Of a stretch of 64,000 nt of DNA, positions 25,291 through 36,919 are shown in pieces. The position numbers and the translations under genes were made by a program. The first letter of the stretch is position 1; every line of letters starts with the position of its first letter. The stretch comes from Anticarsia gemmatalis (Eukaryota; Arthropoda; Insecta; Lepidoptera; Erebidae): assembly GCF_050436995.1 (NCBI RefSeq), contig NC_134769.1, positions 2,356,001 through 2,420,000 on the forward strand, read 5' to 3'. The notes below the pieces were generated by a model that made no database searches, was not told the origin of the DNA, and worked only from the letters and a program-made list of their open reading frames with translations.

Positions 25291-28200
25291 AATTATTTAC
25301 TATAATCTAATTATTTACAACCGTAATCGGCTAGACTCGGTTCCTTATTAAGAAATAGGCGATCAAGTAATTTTATTACAATATTAAATTGCCAGCTGTA
25401 TAATTTTATTAGCTACTATGAACTGATTAAAATACCTTGTTTGATCGCTTTTTATATGTACTGTTCAGCCTCTAGTTACATTGTTATGGTCGTAATGGTA
25501 ATAAGGTTATCTTATGTGATAAACGGTGTTACATTGTAAAAGTTTGTGCTAAGATTTTGTCTTGATAAGGAAGTTATTATTTGAATAAAACTATTTTATT
25601 TTTATAAAGTAGAGACATGTTGTTTAATTTCTATTCTTGGACAGTTAATTTACTTAATTTGGGTGTAAATTAGCGAACCAATCGATTAGGTTAAATATTG
25701 AGACTCTATTAAGATTATTATCTGAATAGAATCACCATAGAAACTTTACTATTTTTTCCAAAAAATATATGCAAATAAAATATTTCTCCCTTAAAAATTA
25801 CGTCACATTTGAAGAGATTGCCAAAAAGTATCAAAACCTCTCCCTCTTACTACAGTACTGAAGAAATCTAATTTTTGTCGAGTTTTTCTCTTATTCCGCC
25901 GTCCCCAGGGGGCGCTGTTTTCCCGCCAATTTGTGTGTGCTTGTGAAAATTTAACCGTTGTCATGTCGTACCGTTTCACTTCATGTTAATGAAGTGTTAT
26001 TTGCTATCTGCCTATTCGTTTTTCCTGTTATTTTTTTATGATTTTTAAGCTATTTAGGTAGTTGGAAAGCAAAGTAGAAGCTACTCATATTTTGCGGAAA
26101 TAGGTCAAACATTTTTTACAAAAATAAATCTATTTTAATAGTACAAACAGACGATATGCGATATATGTGGAGTATTTTTTGCTTACACAATAATGTACCT
26201 ATACTTTTTGAAGAGATGTAAATATCTAGATAAGGATAACTGAAATCCCTCAATTTCACCACCCTTTCCTCACCATATTTACAATTCACAAAAACCCATA
26301 AACCACCAAATTGCGTAAACAATATTAAAAAATGATCGTCATAAAATATTCAACTCGAAAACGCTCAGGTGTACGAAAAAACATCTCTTTACGAGCACTA
26401 AGAAAGTTTTCTAATAATGTCTCGAGTTAAGAGTGTCCTACCGCTAATTGCGAAATAAATTTTCAAGTTTTAAACCAAAAAACTCGCGGCCGTGAGTTAC
26501 GACGAAGGAAAAAAAGATTACACGAATGTTGCAAGAAAAATGGCTGCGGACGGTAAACGGGTATTCATAGTCTTGCCGCTTATTTGTGCTTTTTAAGCGC
26601 TTATTATTTAATAATTTAATATCTTTATGGAAAATGTATGTTAGTTGGTTGATAAAAATGATATATTTTACAAGACTGAAATTTTAAAGTCATGAATTTG
26701 CTTTTTACAAGATAATGTTTTATCAAGTCTGTAATATGATTATATCGCATAGCATGGTTGAAATTTCCTTTTTTCGTATACCGACGTTTTGTTTTAATGC
26801 TGCTTCGTAAGTTCTTTTTCTAGTAAGTAAAATTAAAAGTCTCTAAATCACTGCTACTAAGTTATGAGGAAGTACAATCCAGTTATGAAATTACCATCAC
26901 AAGCGAACGATTCTATGATATTATTTATAAATACCTGAGTCTGTTTGATTGAATCGTTATAAGAATAAAATTGTTATAAATTATTTATGTTATCTCATGT
27001 TGATTAATTGATTGTAGATTTTATCATTTTTTATTTATGATACTTCTTCTGAACAAAAATGCAGCTTGTATCTACGGTTTGCGTATTTTTGCAATCTTTG
27101 CCTTAGCGATAATTGATAGTACTTAAAAATAATAGGACTCTGTTGTCATTTTAAATACACAAAATAATAATAAATGTGAAATTCTATTTGTTACACATTA
27201 GCGGCTAAACCGTAAACTAACTAACTTTTATAAAACTTATTTGGACCACATTAACTAGGTACAGATATAATTCAAGAATCTAGAATATTTTTATTTGTTT
27301 TTCGCCTTTCCAAGAAGGGCACTAGCAGATTTCTATCCGTTAGTTTAAACCCACAATATTTTCAACTTCAAATGATAAAAAATGTGGCCAAGAAAAAGAT
27401 ACTGAACAGTCCTTCTTATGAATACGGCATAGAAAGGGGTTGGAGCAAAAATTATGAAAGATGGTTGAAAAGTGGTAAAAATTAGTGAGAGCCGAGGGTG
27501 ATACCGTCCACTTGATGATGTTTAAACGTTATTGTTTGTATCGTCACGTCCCTTAAGTGGGGTAACCGGGGTGAGTTGGAGCAACATTTTTAGGAGAAAA
27601 ATATAGGTCGGCGTTTTAGGGTTTTTTTGTGAAAGTAAAGAACAAGAGTGGGGTATTTTGGTTTTTAGTTCATCAATGTCTTTTGTATGAGTTAGAAGTT
27701 CTCAAGTCGGTTAGATACTGTTAGTGTAAGTAGGTAATAAATAAATGTTTTATTAAAAGTTAAAAAAGTTAATTTTAAATGGATTTTTAAGACTGTCGGA
27801 GAAAAAGAAAAAGGTTTTTTGTCATAAATAGGTATAGGTACACACAGTTTTTTAAAAAGTTGCTTCTGCAATTTTCAAGGCTAATTTCTTTTAAGCTACT
27901 AAGTGTATTTTAATTAAGCATTCAAGTAAAAGTATTGCTTTCTGTTTGCAAGTGTCCTATTTGCTTTTAAACTTTTTCTAATGTATTTTATTTTAAAATT
28001 AAAACTAGCTATTACTGTCGCTATTAAAAGTGTATAGCGAAGAAAAATCGATGGCCGAGTTAAATATTCAAGTGACTGCAATTAACTTGTATCTAAATAA
28101 TACTGCTTCTAATTAACAATGTTTTTATGAATTTAAATAGTTGAACAAGTTTAACTTAAGTAAGGTAAAAATTATTACGGATTTTTTAATGAAGATTTTT

Positions 28201-28802
28201 ACAACAGTTAATCCGTTTTTCATTACAATTTGCAAGATTAATTACGTTTATTATATACGCATAAAAGATGTATAAGTTGCTTATAAGTTTAAAATTAGTA
28301 TGACCATTTTTGAAAGCAGATATAAAGTTAAAAGTAAAAAGATATAGCCGTTATTTCGCGCAATGCAACGTATTTTATTTCAGATACGTCAAATGTGAGG
28401 ATAAAACATATTTTTACACATCAAAACGTGTCGCGGACAAACTACATACTGTGGTGTAAAATCAAGGCGGTTTTGACATAAAAATTGAATACTTTTAACA
28501 AACAGTGCATAAACGACTACGACGATATTTTCGTAAAACCTTTTATCATTTTAAAATGGCCTTATTTGCAGCCTAAACAATAATATTTAAGTAACAAACA
28601 AATATGTCATCTAGATAACCTGGATTTACAGATTAACTATTATTTTAAAGAAATCTATTGATTTTATAACTGGTCCATTCATTCACGCGACTTAAAACCA
28701 CTTATACGCACTTCTGTTACCATTACAATTACGTAACAAAATTTCTTACTAACATTTTTCCTTACAAAAGTACAGTCATTACAAAATTTCTTAACCTTTT
28801 CA
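25291..28802. other. AT-rich non-coding DNA
   Basis: A CTCF-like CCCCAGGGGGCGCTG lies at 25904-25918 and a mildly GC-rich stretch at 26480-26580. No exon was seen. Confidence 0.5.
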
Positions 28803-29970
28803 CCGCCACGGACGTTAAGAGACGTAAAATTGAAAATCGCTCACGACGCCATCGACGTGATAGCACGTCAAAAATATCACTTTTTTATAGTTCAAAATAA
28901 ACATACAACAATACGTTTCAAGTGTTTTCTTTCTCCTGTTATTATTACCTAAACATATTTATTACATTATTACACAAAGACATATAATAATTAGACAGTT
29001 GTACCTGAAAAAAAAACAAAGTAAATCATCATGCAAAATGTATAAATTTAGCCCGCAAATCCACGCCACAGACGTGAAGACGCGTCAACTAGTGATGTGC
29101 AAGGAAAAGGACTACAATCTAAACACTTTATGCAATATTTCGAAAACAAATTGAAATACTTCACTCCTTTCTGAAAAAAAAATTTTTTGTCTGATATGTT
29201 TTAAATTAGATTCAATACAAACCTAAATATGTAATAAAACTACCATATCTAGTGATAAACTCATGACTAAATAAGTGCAAATCGATCATTTTGTGGCAAC
29301 TCTCGCGCATCTCTATTAGCGGAATCCCTTACAGTGCTTCGTACGCCACTGACGGAATCAGACGGCGCGCTCTGACGTCACCCGCGCTGCTGGACACTCG
29401 TAGTGTTGTTGCAATACGTTATTAATAATAGGTACATAAATTCTTGTGTATAATAAATTATCAATAATGTCGTCCGAAGTAACTTGGGTTTGTTTATCGG
29501 CGTAATTGACTTTTCTTTTTTTATTTAAATTGCTAATTAGGCTTGGTGAACATGGACGAGAATCTTTAGAAGTAGACATAATTAGCAAAATATTTTCGTA
29601 GTACGCGGAATAACAGTGACATTTCGAATCATAGAGCACAAAACATATTTATTTTACCGAGTCATAGAGTTCTTTCAAACTGTGTTTCCATGTTACTACA
29701 TCAAAATTAATTTTATAGACTAGAAAAATATTACGAAAATTTTATTTCTACATTTATTAAAATCGTAAGATACGAGTACGAAACAATTGTGCAAAATTGA
29801 GTATTGATTATAATTTAACGTATTCAGATGAATGATTAAACGTAACGATATATTATACTTCACTCCGACTTGCCACACTGGTACATCTCTAATATAAGGC
29901 GGCAAAATTTGAAATCGCAGCGCTGACCACGCCAGTGGCGTTTCTTAACGTCAAAAGGTGTCGTCACAAC
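28803..29970. repeat. Cluster of CGCCAC/GACGT repeats, probable DNA transposon remnant
   Basis: Related motifs lie at 28803 (CCGCCACGGACGTTAAGAGA), 28846 (ACGCCATCGACGTGATAGCA), 29063 and 29343. An inverse copy lies at 29934-29953 (AGTGGCGTTTCTTAACGTC). The spacing and inverse final copy suggest the two ends of an old element of about 1.2 kb. The short frame at 29358-29639 inside it shows no domain. Confidence 0.45.
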
Positions 29971-32900
29971 TGGGATTAGTGCTGTGACTTTTTGAATAAA
30001 ATATTTGAATTAAGTACTTTTTTTATGCAAATTGTTCGTGTATATCATTGTTATTTTTGGGTAATGAGTACTGAGTAGTGTAAAGTTGACACATGGGAGA
30101 AATTCAATAAAATTTTGTGGTACTTTTATGCAATTTTTACTCATAATATAAGAACACGTAAAATTAATCGAAGTTTTATCGATATACACTTTTCCCGTGA
30201 CTATTATTTTGTAGGTATAAACGAAGGAATTTATTGCTTGGCGTGGGGAACACCGATTTTCAATATTACTCTGGCGGTGAAAAGGTTAACACAATTTTCA
30301 ACCCTTTAACACAGTATCAAGCCATCGATTCGCTCCAGAAAAACTCTAGACTATCAAATCTTTCCAAACCTATTAACTTTAAAAGCCGGTCGGTCATTAA
30401 ACGGTCGTTTTTTTAAAACGTCGTCCGTTGAACAAATTTTTCCACCCCACTTGAACACTTTTCATAATTAGAACCCCCCACCCCCTCGTTACAAGATGTT
30501 ACAGTTGCGAAACGTTTAAAAAATATAATTTTGTCTCTGCTTCTGTGATAGTCGAAATTTGATTTTTGAATTTGGAGTGGAACTTTTTAAATTGTAACGG
30601 CTCTTTACTTTTTTTTTATTTGAACTAACATTTTGATAAATAATAGGCTACCGTATCTTTTTTTTTTAACTAAAGCCTGTATTTTTTTCACGTAGTTAGT
30701 CGATTTTTTTTACGACTACCTATCAAAAGTAGTTCCAACAACAAGATGAAGTTATACGCCGCGAATTAACGTTTATCTTGGACTTAAGTTCACAAAGGAA
30801 CACCTACAAAGCTTCTTTATTACTTTAGCGATGTTACGTCTTGAAAAATCGCAACCATCTTCATCGTTGTCTCAAACAAAAAGCTTAAAAGACATTAATA
30901 TATCGCCAAACATCACTTACATTTTCAGAGTCGAGAAAAAAAAACTTCTAAGAGACACTTAACGTACATCATTAAAAACATTTTTAAAACAATATTAAAT
31001 ACATAAAAGGGATGCCGAACAAAAACTGAGACAACTTAACCGAATTGATTTATACAGAACCCGGTATAAAACGAAATAAGTACAGTCGGAACAAAAAACT
31101 TTAACACATGTCGTGTTCGGACGGCCGATGTCAAAATCGTCTCAATTTTGTACCGAAAAACAATTGGTATCTGAATTTTAAATTCGCTCGGGTCATTTTC
31201 GGTGTATTTTTTCGCAAAGCGGCACTATAATAAATCTAGAGGCAATAACAATAAATTCATTGCGGATCGACATGCAAATGTTGAAGGATTTTTTTCGACA
31301 ATGTGTAGTACTTTTGTTTTGTAAGTTAAAAGTTGTGGAGCGGTTTTTAGGATTTGTTACTTTGATTTTCGGATTAGTATTACTAGTATAAATGAAGTGC
31401 ATAGTATGAAATAAATGTAACCCGTAGGATTAGTAGTTATTAACGAATTCTCTTATTGTTTGCGAAGTTGATAAGTTGTTTAAGTTGCTTCATAAAAATT
31501 GAATATGTTGCGTATTCTGAATATTATTTAAGGCTCAATATTTTTTAAGTATAAAGTGAAATAATACCATTTGGCCAATAACAGTCTCATATCGTAAATA
31601 AAACTAGTGATAGTAATATCTCATTGCCTTTTGTATTATATTGACTAAACTCTATTTGATAGAATCTTGCCTAAACTCTATCTTCGTAATAATAGTATTA
31701 GAATTACTAACATTTTTTATCATTCAAAAGTTTCATCAAACATCAAGATAATCCTAAACACCACAAATCTGCCATCAAAATCATATCCCAAAAAAATGTA
31801 CAGTTATTCTCAAAAAAAGATGTTAGCAAAGTCGACTCCACGCCTCTTGCCCGCCCACAAAAGATCAAGTACCCGACCGCGCACAAAGAGTGCAGTTTTT
31901 ATTTTGGCCGAGTGTACTTTTCCGTTTCGTTCCTCGTTACTTGGTTTATTTTTTGAAGCACCTGTACTTACTTTTTTGTTATTTACATGAACGTTGTTTT
32001 TTAAAACGTATGTTGCTATCGTATGATTTTTTTGAAAAAACTTTTTTTCGAAATATTTTTGTTTTTACTCTCGATTTCGGTTTTAGAATTTGGTTTTTGA
32101 GGGTTTATGTGTTTGATGGTTATACGTTTTGCCTAATCCTGTACCTAATCCATCAGAAGGTTTCTATTTATTATTTTGTAAGAACGTCCAAAAGTAATTC
32201 CATTATAGAAACAAAATTTATATAACCTATTCTTTTTGAAGTAAGTAATTTAAGGTATTAGTTCCTTTAAAAAATATACACAGTTTAAAATTTCAGTTTC
32301 TTTAAAATTTGTTGCCTAAATTCCCGTTAAACGGCTAAACTCCCCTCAGCCGTATCATATCAAAAAATCTAGCACATATTATTACAAAAATTGCAACAAT
32401 AACATGCAGATGTGCAATTGAAGCACTTCCTGACTTATCATACGCCACCTTTCACGCAGATGGCAACGGAAAAACGAACAAAAAACAATATGGCGCTCGA
32501 ATCTCGATTAAATATATTGTTAACACGCCCTCGGCGTTTTATCGCAAGATTTTTTATCTTGACCGATTCTATGAGAATATGTTTCTTTATAATGAATATT
32601 CAAAACGTAGATCGAGTCCTAGATTCTTTATAGTTCCTGTTTATAAAAACATTGCCGCCACCCACAGTTTAGATTTCAGATAAAACACTTTAGTACTAAC
32701 GTTTACGATCTTATTCTAATGGGAAGTTTATAAAATGAAAACTCACCTTAATTATTAAAATATAAGAGTTATTGGTATAGTAACCAATACCCCGTTTATT
32801 TGGGGATGCGACTTAGCGACTGTACACGCACTTAATATATTTAACAAACATTCAAACATTAGAATCGTTACTATAAAAGTATAAGTTGTGAAACGGAACG

Positions 32901-33061
32901 TAATATCCAATTTAGAACTGTCAATCAAATTTCAAACTACGAATCGATATATTCCAATTTCGATTATGGAATTTCCTGGAAATAAGAACGCATACAGTCG
33001 CCGCGACGCGTCCCCTACTTTTGGAAGATAACAATACACATTGAAACAGATGCCAACTCAC
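29971..33061. other. AT-rich DNA, probable downstream intron of the 33-38 kb gene
   Basis: No further exon with clear splice sites was found. The frames at 31667-32225 overlap in two phases and have no domain. Confidence 0.45.
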
Positions 33062-33130
33062 TCGCTGAAGTGTAGACCAGCACTCCTCAAGCGTTCGCTC
33101 GCTGATGCTCTGCCCTGACCGCGCTTGTTG
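33062..33130 (-). CDS. Candidate cassette exon C (23 codons, QQARSGQ...TLQR)
   Basis: A good pyrimidine tract (TTATTTCGTTTGTTTCATGCAG) leads into 69 bases ending CAGCGA|GTGAGT. Phase is 0 at both ends, so it can follow either the large exon or exon A or B. The peptide reads QQARSGQ, then SISERTLEECWSTLQR. Its Q-rich start and SER-T/S-L pattern resemble exon A (MSERSL), but the end (EECWSTLQR) differs from PFAL and the following intron does not align. It may be a third, more diverged alternative or the next constitutive exon. The GC-rich composition within AT-rich DNA supports coding. I cannot name the domain. Confidence 0.55.
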
Positions 33131-33871
33131 CTGCATGAAACAAACGAAATAATAAGAACACAACTCGACGTGAAATCCTATCGAGAATCTGAAACCTTTA
33201 GTAATCCTATTACTATTAAAGTACATTTTCGTTAGTATATCGTAAAAGTAAGTTCTTTTTTCAAATTACTAAAGGTCACAGATAAAATAAAAATAAAAGT
33301 TATATATTATAATGAAAGAATAATAAATTAAAAGCATAATTGAACTACGAACCACAATATTTTATTGTACAATAAAATACTGAGCAAGAATAGAAAAAGA
33401 AATGTTAATTCAATATTCATTTGAGTTATGAATAATAGTGAGCTTCGCTATTGTTAACTATGAAATAAAATATCAAATAAAATATAAAAACGTAGCTCTA
33501 TGGAAACTCATTCGTTTGAAATTATATTTTGTAACGAAAAGTAGGTATTTTAATAAGTAGTTAGTACCTACAAATACGTAGTGAAATTCGAAGCGTCTCT
33601 TAGTAACTGTATTTACGTTTCACATTACTATTAATATTTCGTTATGGAAAAGTTTTTGTGTGTTGTAGAATATGGATTTTTCCTAGGCGTATTAACTTCG
33701 TGGAAAAACTAATGACTTAACTGAATTTATGTAGTTGTCAACCTAGTGTCAAAGTTGTCTAGGCGTTATAAATCGCCTAATGATTTTTTTCTTGAATAAC
33801 TATTAAGACCAATTTTCAGCATGCTTTCTAAAGCACTGAGACGCTCTGTTCAAATATCATCAAGTGGCCAT

Positions 33872-33897
33872 CTATCATAGAAAGATTTCTATGATAG
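33872..33897. repeat. Perfect 12-bp inverted repeat in the exon B-C intron
   Basis: CTATCATAGAAA, a two-base centre GA, then TTTCTATGATAG. It forms a 12-bp stem in either strand about 170 bases downstream of exon B. Confidence 0.7.
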
Positions 33898-34066
33898 TTT
33901 TTTCAAAGATTGCTTAACCCACTGATCGTTTACCGATTGGTCAGCAAGCTACGCCTCGAATAGTTTAATGGAAGTCAAACTCACAAGTTCTCATAGCAAC
34001 AAAACAAGAAGAAGAAATAAAGAAAATAATAATTACATCAATATTCAGGTTATTGAGGAAATTTAC

Positions 34067-34135
34067 CAGTGCGAAAGGCAACATCGTGTTGCGATCTCCG
34101 ATGGGCGCTTCCCCGGTCGGTGACGACTGCTGCGG
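34067..34135 (-). CDS. Alternative cassette exon B (23 codons, PQQ...PFAL)
   Basis: The acceptor TTTGCGCACGCAG leads into 69 bases that finish at GCACTG|GTAAAT, phase 0 at both ends. The peptide opens PQQSSPTGEAP, contains GDRNTM and closes LPFAL, matching the end of exon A. The downstream intron starts GTAAATTT and shares ATTGATGTAAT-like sequence with the intron after exon A, so the duplicated unit covered intron flank as well as exon. A CAG inside the exon start (CGCAG|CCGCAG|CAG) could allow NAGNAG-type variation that removes one or two residues. The function is unknown. The short length, matching phase and local duplication fit mutually exclusive splicing. Confidence 0.6.
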
Positions 34136-34204
34136 CTGCGTGCGCAAACAATACAACGTTATGAACGATATTACTTACTAAAACTTAGAAAGACCCGAGT
34201 TTTT

Positions 34205-34335
34205 AAATAAGAACTTTTACTTTTCTAGATTCCAAAAAAATAGTTCTTAATTCCAGAAGATAATAATTGAAAGTTCTAATTTCCAGGTTTTAAAATTAGA
34301 ACACAATAGTTTACAGTTTAAATTTGAAAAATGAG
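34205..34335. repeat. Degenerate short direct repeat upstream of exon B
   Basis: Variants of AGTTCTTAATTCCAGA recur about every 30-35 bases (for example near 34240 and 34273, with weaker copies on either side). It lies in the intron just before exon B in the direction of transcription. Confidence 0.35.
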
Positions 34336-35070
34336 ACGTTCCAATTTTCGGAATTTAAAAACTCGAGTATATCGATATGGAATACAAAAATTTTCTATGC
34401 TTAAGTTTTTAATATAGATTTTAGTGAATAAATGTTACTAATTAAAAAATGAAGTAAACTTTCTAGTCCAGGCAACCAATTTTAGTTGAAGTTTATTAAT
34501 CGACAGTAATTAAAGCCCATCGAAGCCATTTGACTTTGAAACAAGCAATTACGAATAGTTGGTAACTAACATTAGTAAAAACGGAAAACACACTTACCGG
34601 TAACTACGGTTGACAACCATAAACTACACAACACTTCGTGCACATGCGGTTAAAAAAACCAAAGGTTAAAATAACGAAAAAAACCGCTACAAAAAAAACC
34701 ATAAGTTTCAAAGCCCAATGTCCACTGAAAATACCCAGTTTGTATTTATTTTTAGATTAGTATATTAAATATTTTTGTAAAAATAAAATTGTAAAGTAAC
34801 CCAGTTTTCAATTAGTAATTTGATACTTAAATGACCCAAATTAATTACATCATTCAAATACGCTACAATTAAAAAAATATCATATTTTTCTTTTAAATTC
34901 AAAATCATTCTAAATCACAGTGGACAGTGTCTAAGCAAACGAAAAACATGAAGCCGACGAAATAAAAAAGTATTTTAGTAAAATTAAATTTTAAAAAAAG
35001 GACAGTCACGAACACTTAGAGTAAAAAAATTATTTACATCGATATTATTGAGTGTTGATAGTAAATTTAC

Positions 35071-35133
35071 CAGCGCAAACGGTACGAGAGATCTTTCACT
35101 CATCGTCGAGTCGGCAGATGGTGATTGCTGCTG
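35071..35133 (-). CDS. Alternative cassette exon A (21 codons, QQQ...PFAL)
   Basis: A pyrimidine-rich tract and ATTGGACAG acceptor precede 63 coding bases that end at CTG|GTAAAT. The phase is 0 on both sides, so it can join in frame to the exon ending at 36920. The peptide starts with three glutamines, has a Ser/Asp-rich middle with MSERS, and ends LVPFAL. It is a duplicate of exon B at 34135-34067: both start Q-rich and end PFAL, and the first roughly 45 bases of the following introns also align. This suggests a choice between A and B in splicing. The minus-strand frame stays open well past both splice sites, so the boundaries rest on the splice signals and on comparison with exon B. Confidence 0.6.
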
Positions 35134-36919
35134 CTGTCCAATGAAGCGTGAAAAAGAGATTTTTTTGGTGAAAATCATGGTCAATTTTGGTAAAGAACAT
35201 AGATATATCATTATAGGAGCAAAAAAAATTAATAGTGTCGATGTTACATCATTTGAACTGCAGTTTTGCCTTTGCGCTACATTGTAAGAACTCGTTATCA
35301 TACGTTTAAGTTTCAACTGTCTGTTACCAAACAGAACATAACGACGCCCACCGCAACGTTTGTTACAAAAAAAAACAATAAACCTCATTATTTTGTTAAC
35401 AAACCCTCAACTCAACAACAAAATTAATAAATCAAATTTTAATTAACAATTTGAAAAAAACTAAACCACAAAAGCGCAACTATGAACCGTTAAATCTATC
35501 GAAAAAACCGATGAATACCGAATGAAACGAAACCGGTTTGTTATTCAAACAGAAAATTTGTAAAAAAAACGATTCGCAACAAATATCTGTCAACACCCCT
35601 TTGGTGAAACAAAGCGGTAGGAAAAAAAATTAAAATAAAATGTTCACAGCCCTAATCCTGTGCGCCGTGGGAAACACAAGGTGAACGTATCCGAAACTAA
35701 TTTAAAATGTAATATTCTTTCGTCTGTTGTTTAAATTTTGAATTAAGAAAGTTATTACTATTTCCTTTCTTTTTATTTTTCATTGGCTGAATTGTGTTTT
35801 ACTTTAAATTCGGAATTTAATGTTCCGAATTGAAATTGAATCATAGATTGCTTTTAGTTTTTACTTGCGGTTCTAAAATTAGAATATGGATATTTCATTA
35901 TGCCTTTTTACTAGGTTAGAAATTAGTTCTTATCGCATACAGATATTTATTTATATCAATCTAAACATTTCACAACTTTGTAGCGTGAATGTTATACACA
36001 ACAATGTTTCAAATAAAAAAGGAAGATCGAAAATCCTCGCGCCAAAATCACTTTATAATCTGTCTTTAAATTTATCCGTTCTACCAATTTTAGAACAATC
36101 AAACGCTATAGAAATATAAATGTACGTTATTGTGACAAAAAATATCACTGAGCCGGCCCGTCAAATATCAAATAATAAGCCATATGCTCAAAACAAACAG
36201 TCGTTGAAAATAAAAAATATAATCGACTTCGCCGACAAGTTGATCACAGGTAATACAGAAATAATAGAATTATCACAGATTATTGTAATTTACATATCCT
36301 TTGTAAAACCGGATGCGGCATAAGGACACAAAAACGATTTAATAATAAGTTTGACGCAAGGACCTTAACCCTTTCTTGTGTTAACAAAAGCTTTACAATA
36401 TGTTGCCTTGGTCTCTGTCTTTTTTTTAATTTTATAAGGAAGGGATCATTCAAATTTGGAACGGGTTTCACCTCGAGTAATCTGAGGTCAGTTGATCAAG
36501 ACTGTTTGAACAAGATAGACGTGATTTAAAAATGTTTTTACATTTAACTAAACACGTATTTACATTTAATAATGTTTGTTTTCAAGTGATGTGACGAAAT
36601 GTATTTAATACACGGACTGTAAACACTTTGAGTGGAAATATTTCAGCTGTTTCTAACTTCAGGTAAGTTTTCACGGCTACTTTGCCGACGGAGCGTAATA
36701 TCAATTTGAAAAACGTTAGAAGTTTCCCTCAGATTTTACACTGTTTTGCGTCCGAAAATGTTATCTAATTCCATTTGATATTTTACTTTCTACCTAAATA
36801 ATAATTATTTGTTTGTATTTTTTGTTTTTGTAAATTAAAACTGATTATTTTCACAACGTAAATATTTTCAACACTTTCTAGACCTAAAATTTCCTAAGAA
36901 AAGATATGAAAACACTCAC
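35134..36919 (-). other. Intron between the large exon and exon A
   Basis: AT-rich DNA bounded by GTGAGT at 36919 and ATTGGACAG ending at 35134. I see no convincing extra exon in it; short frames at 35886-36323 and 36280-36471 are unsupported. Confidence 0.5.
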
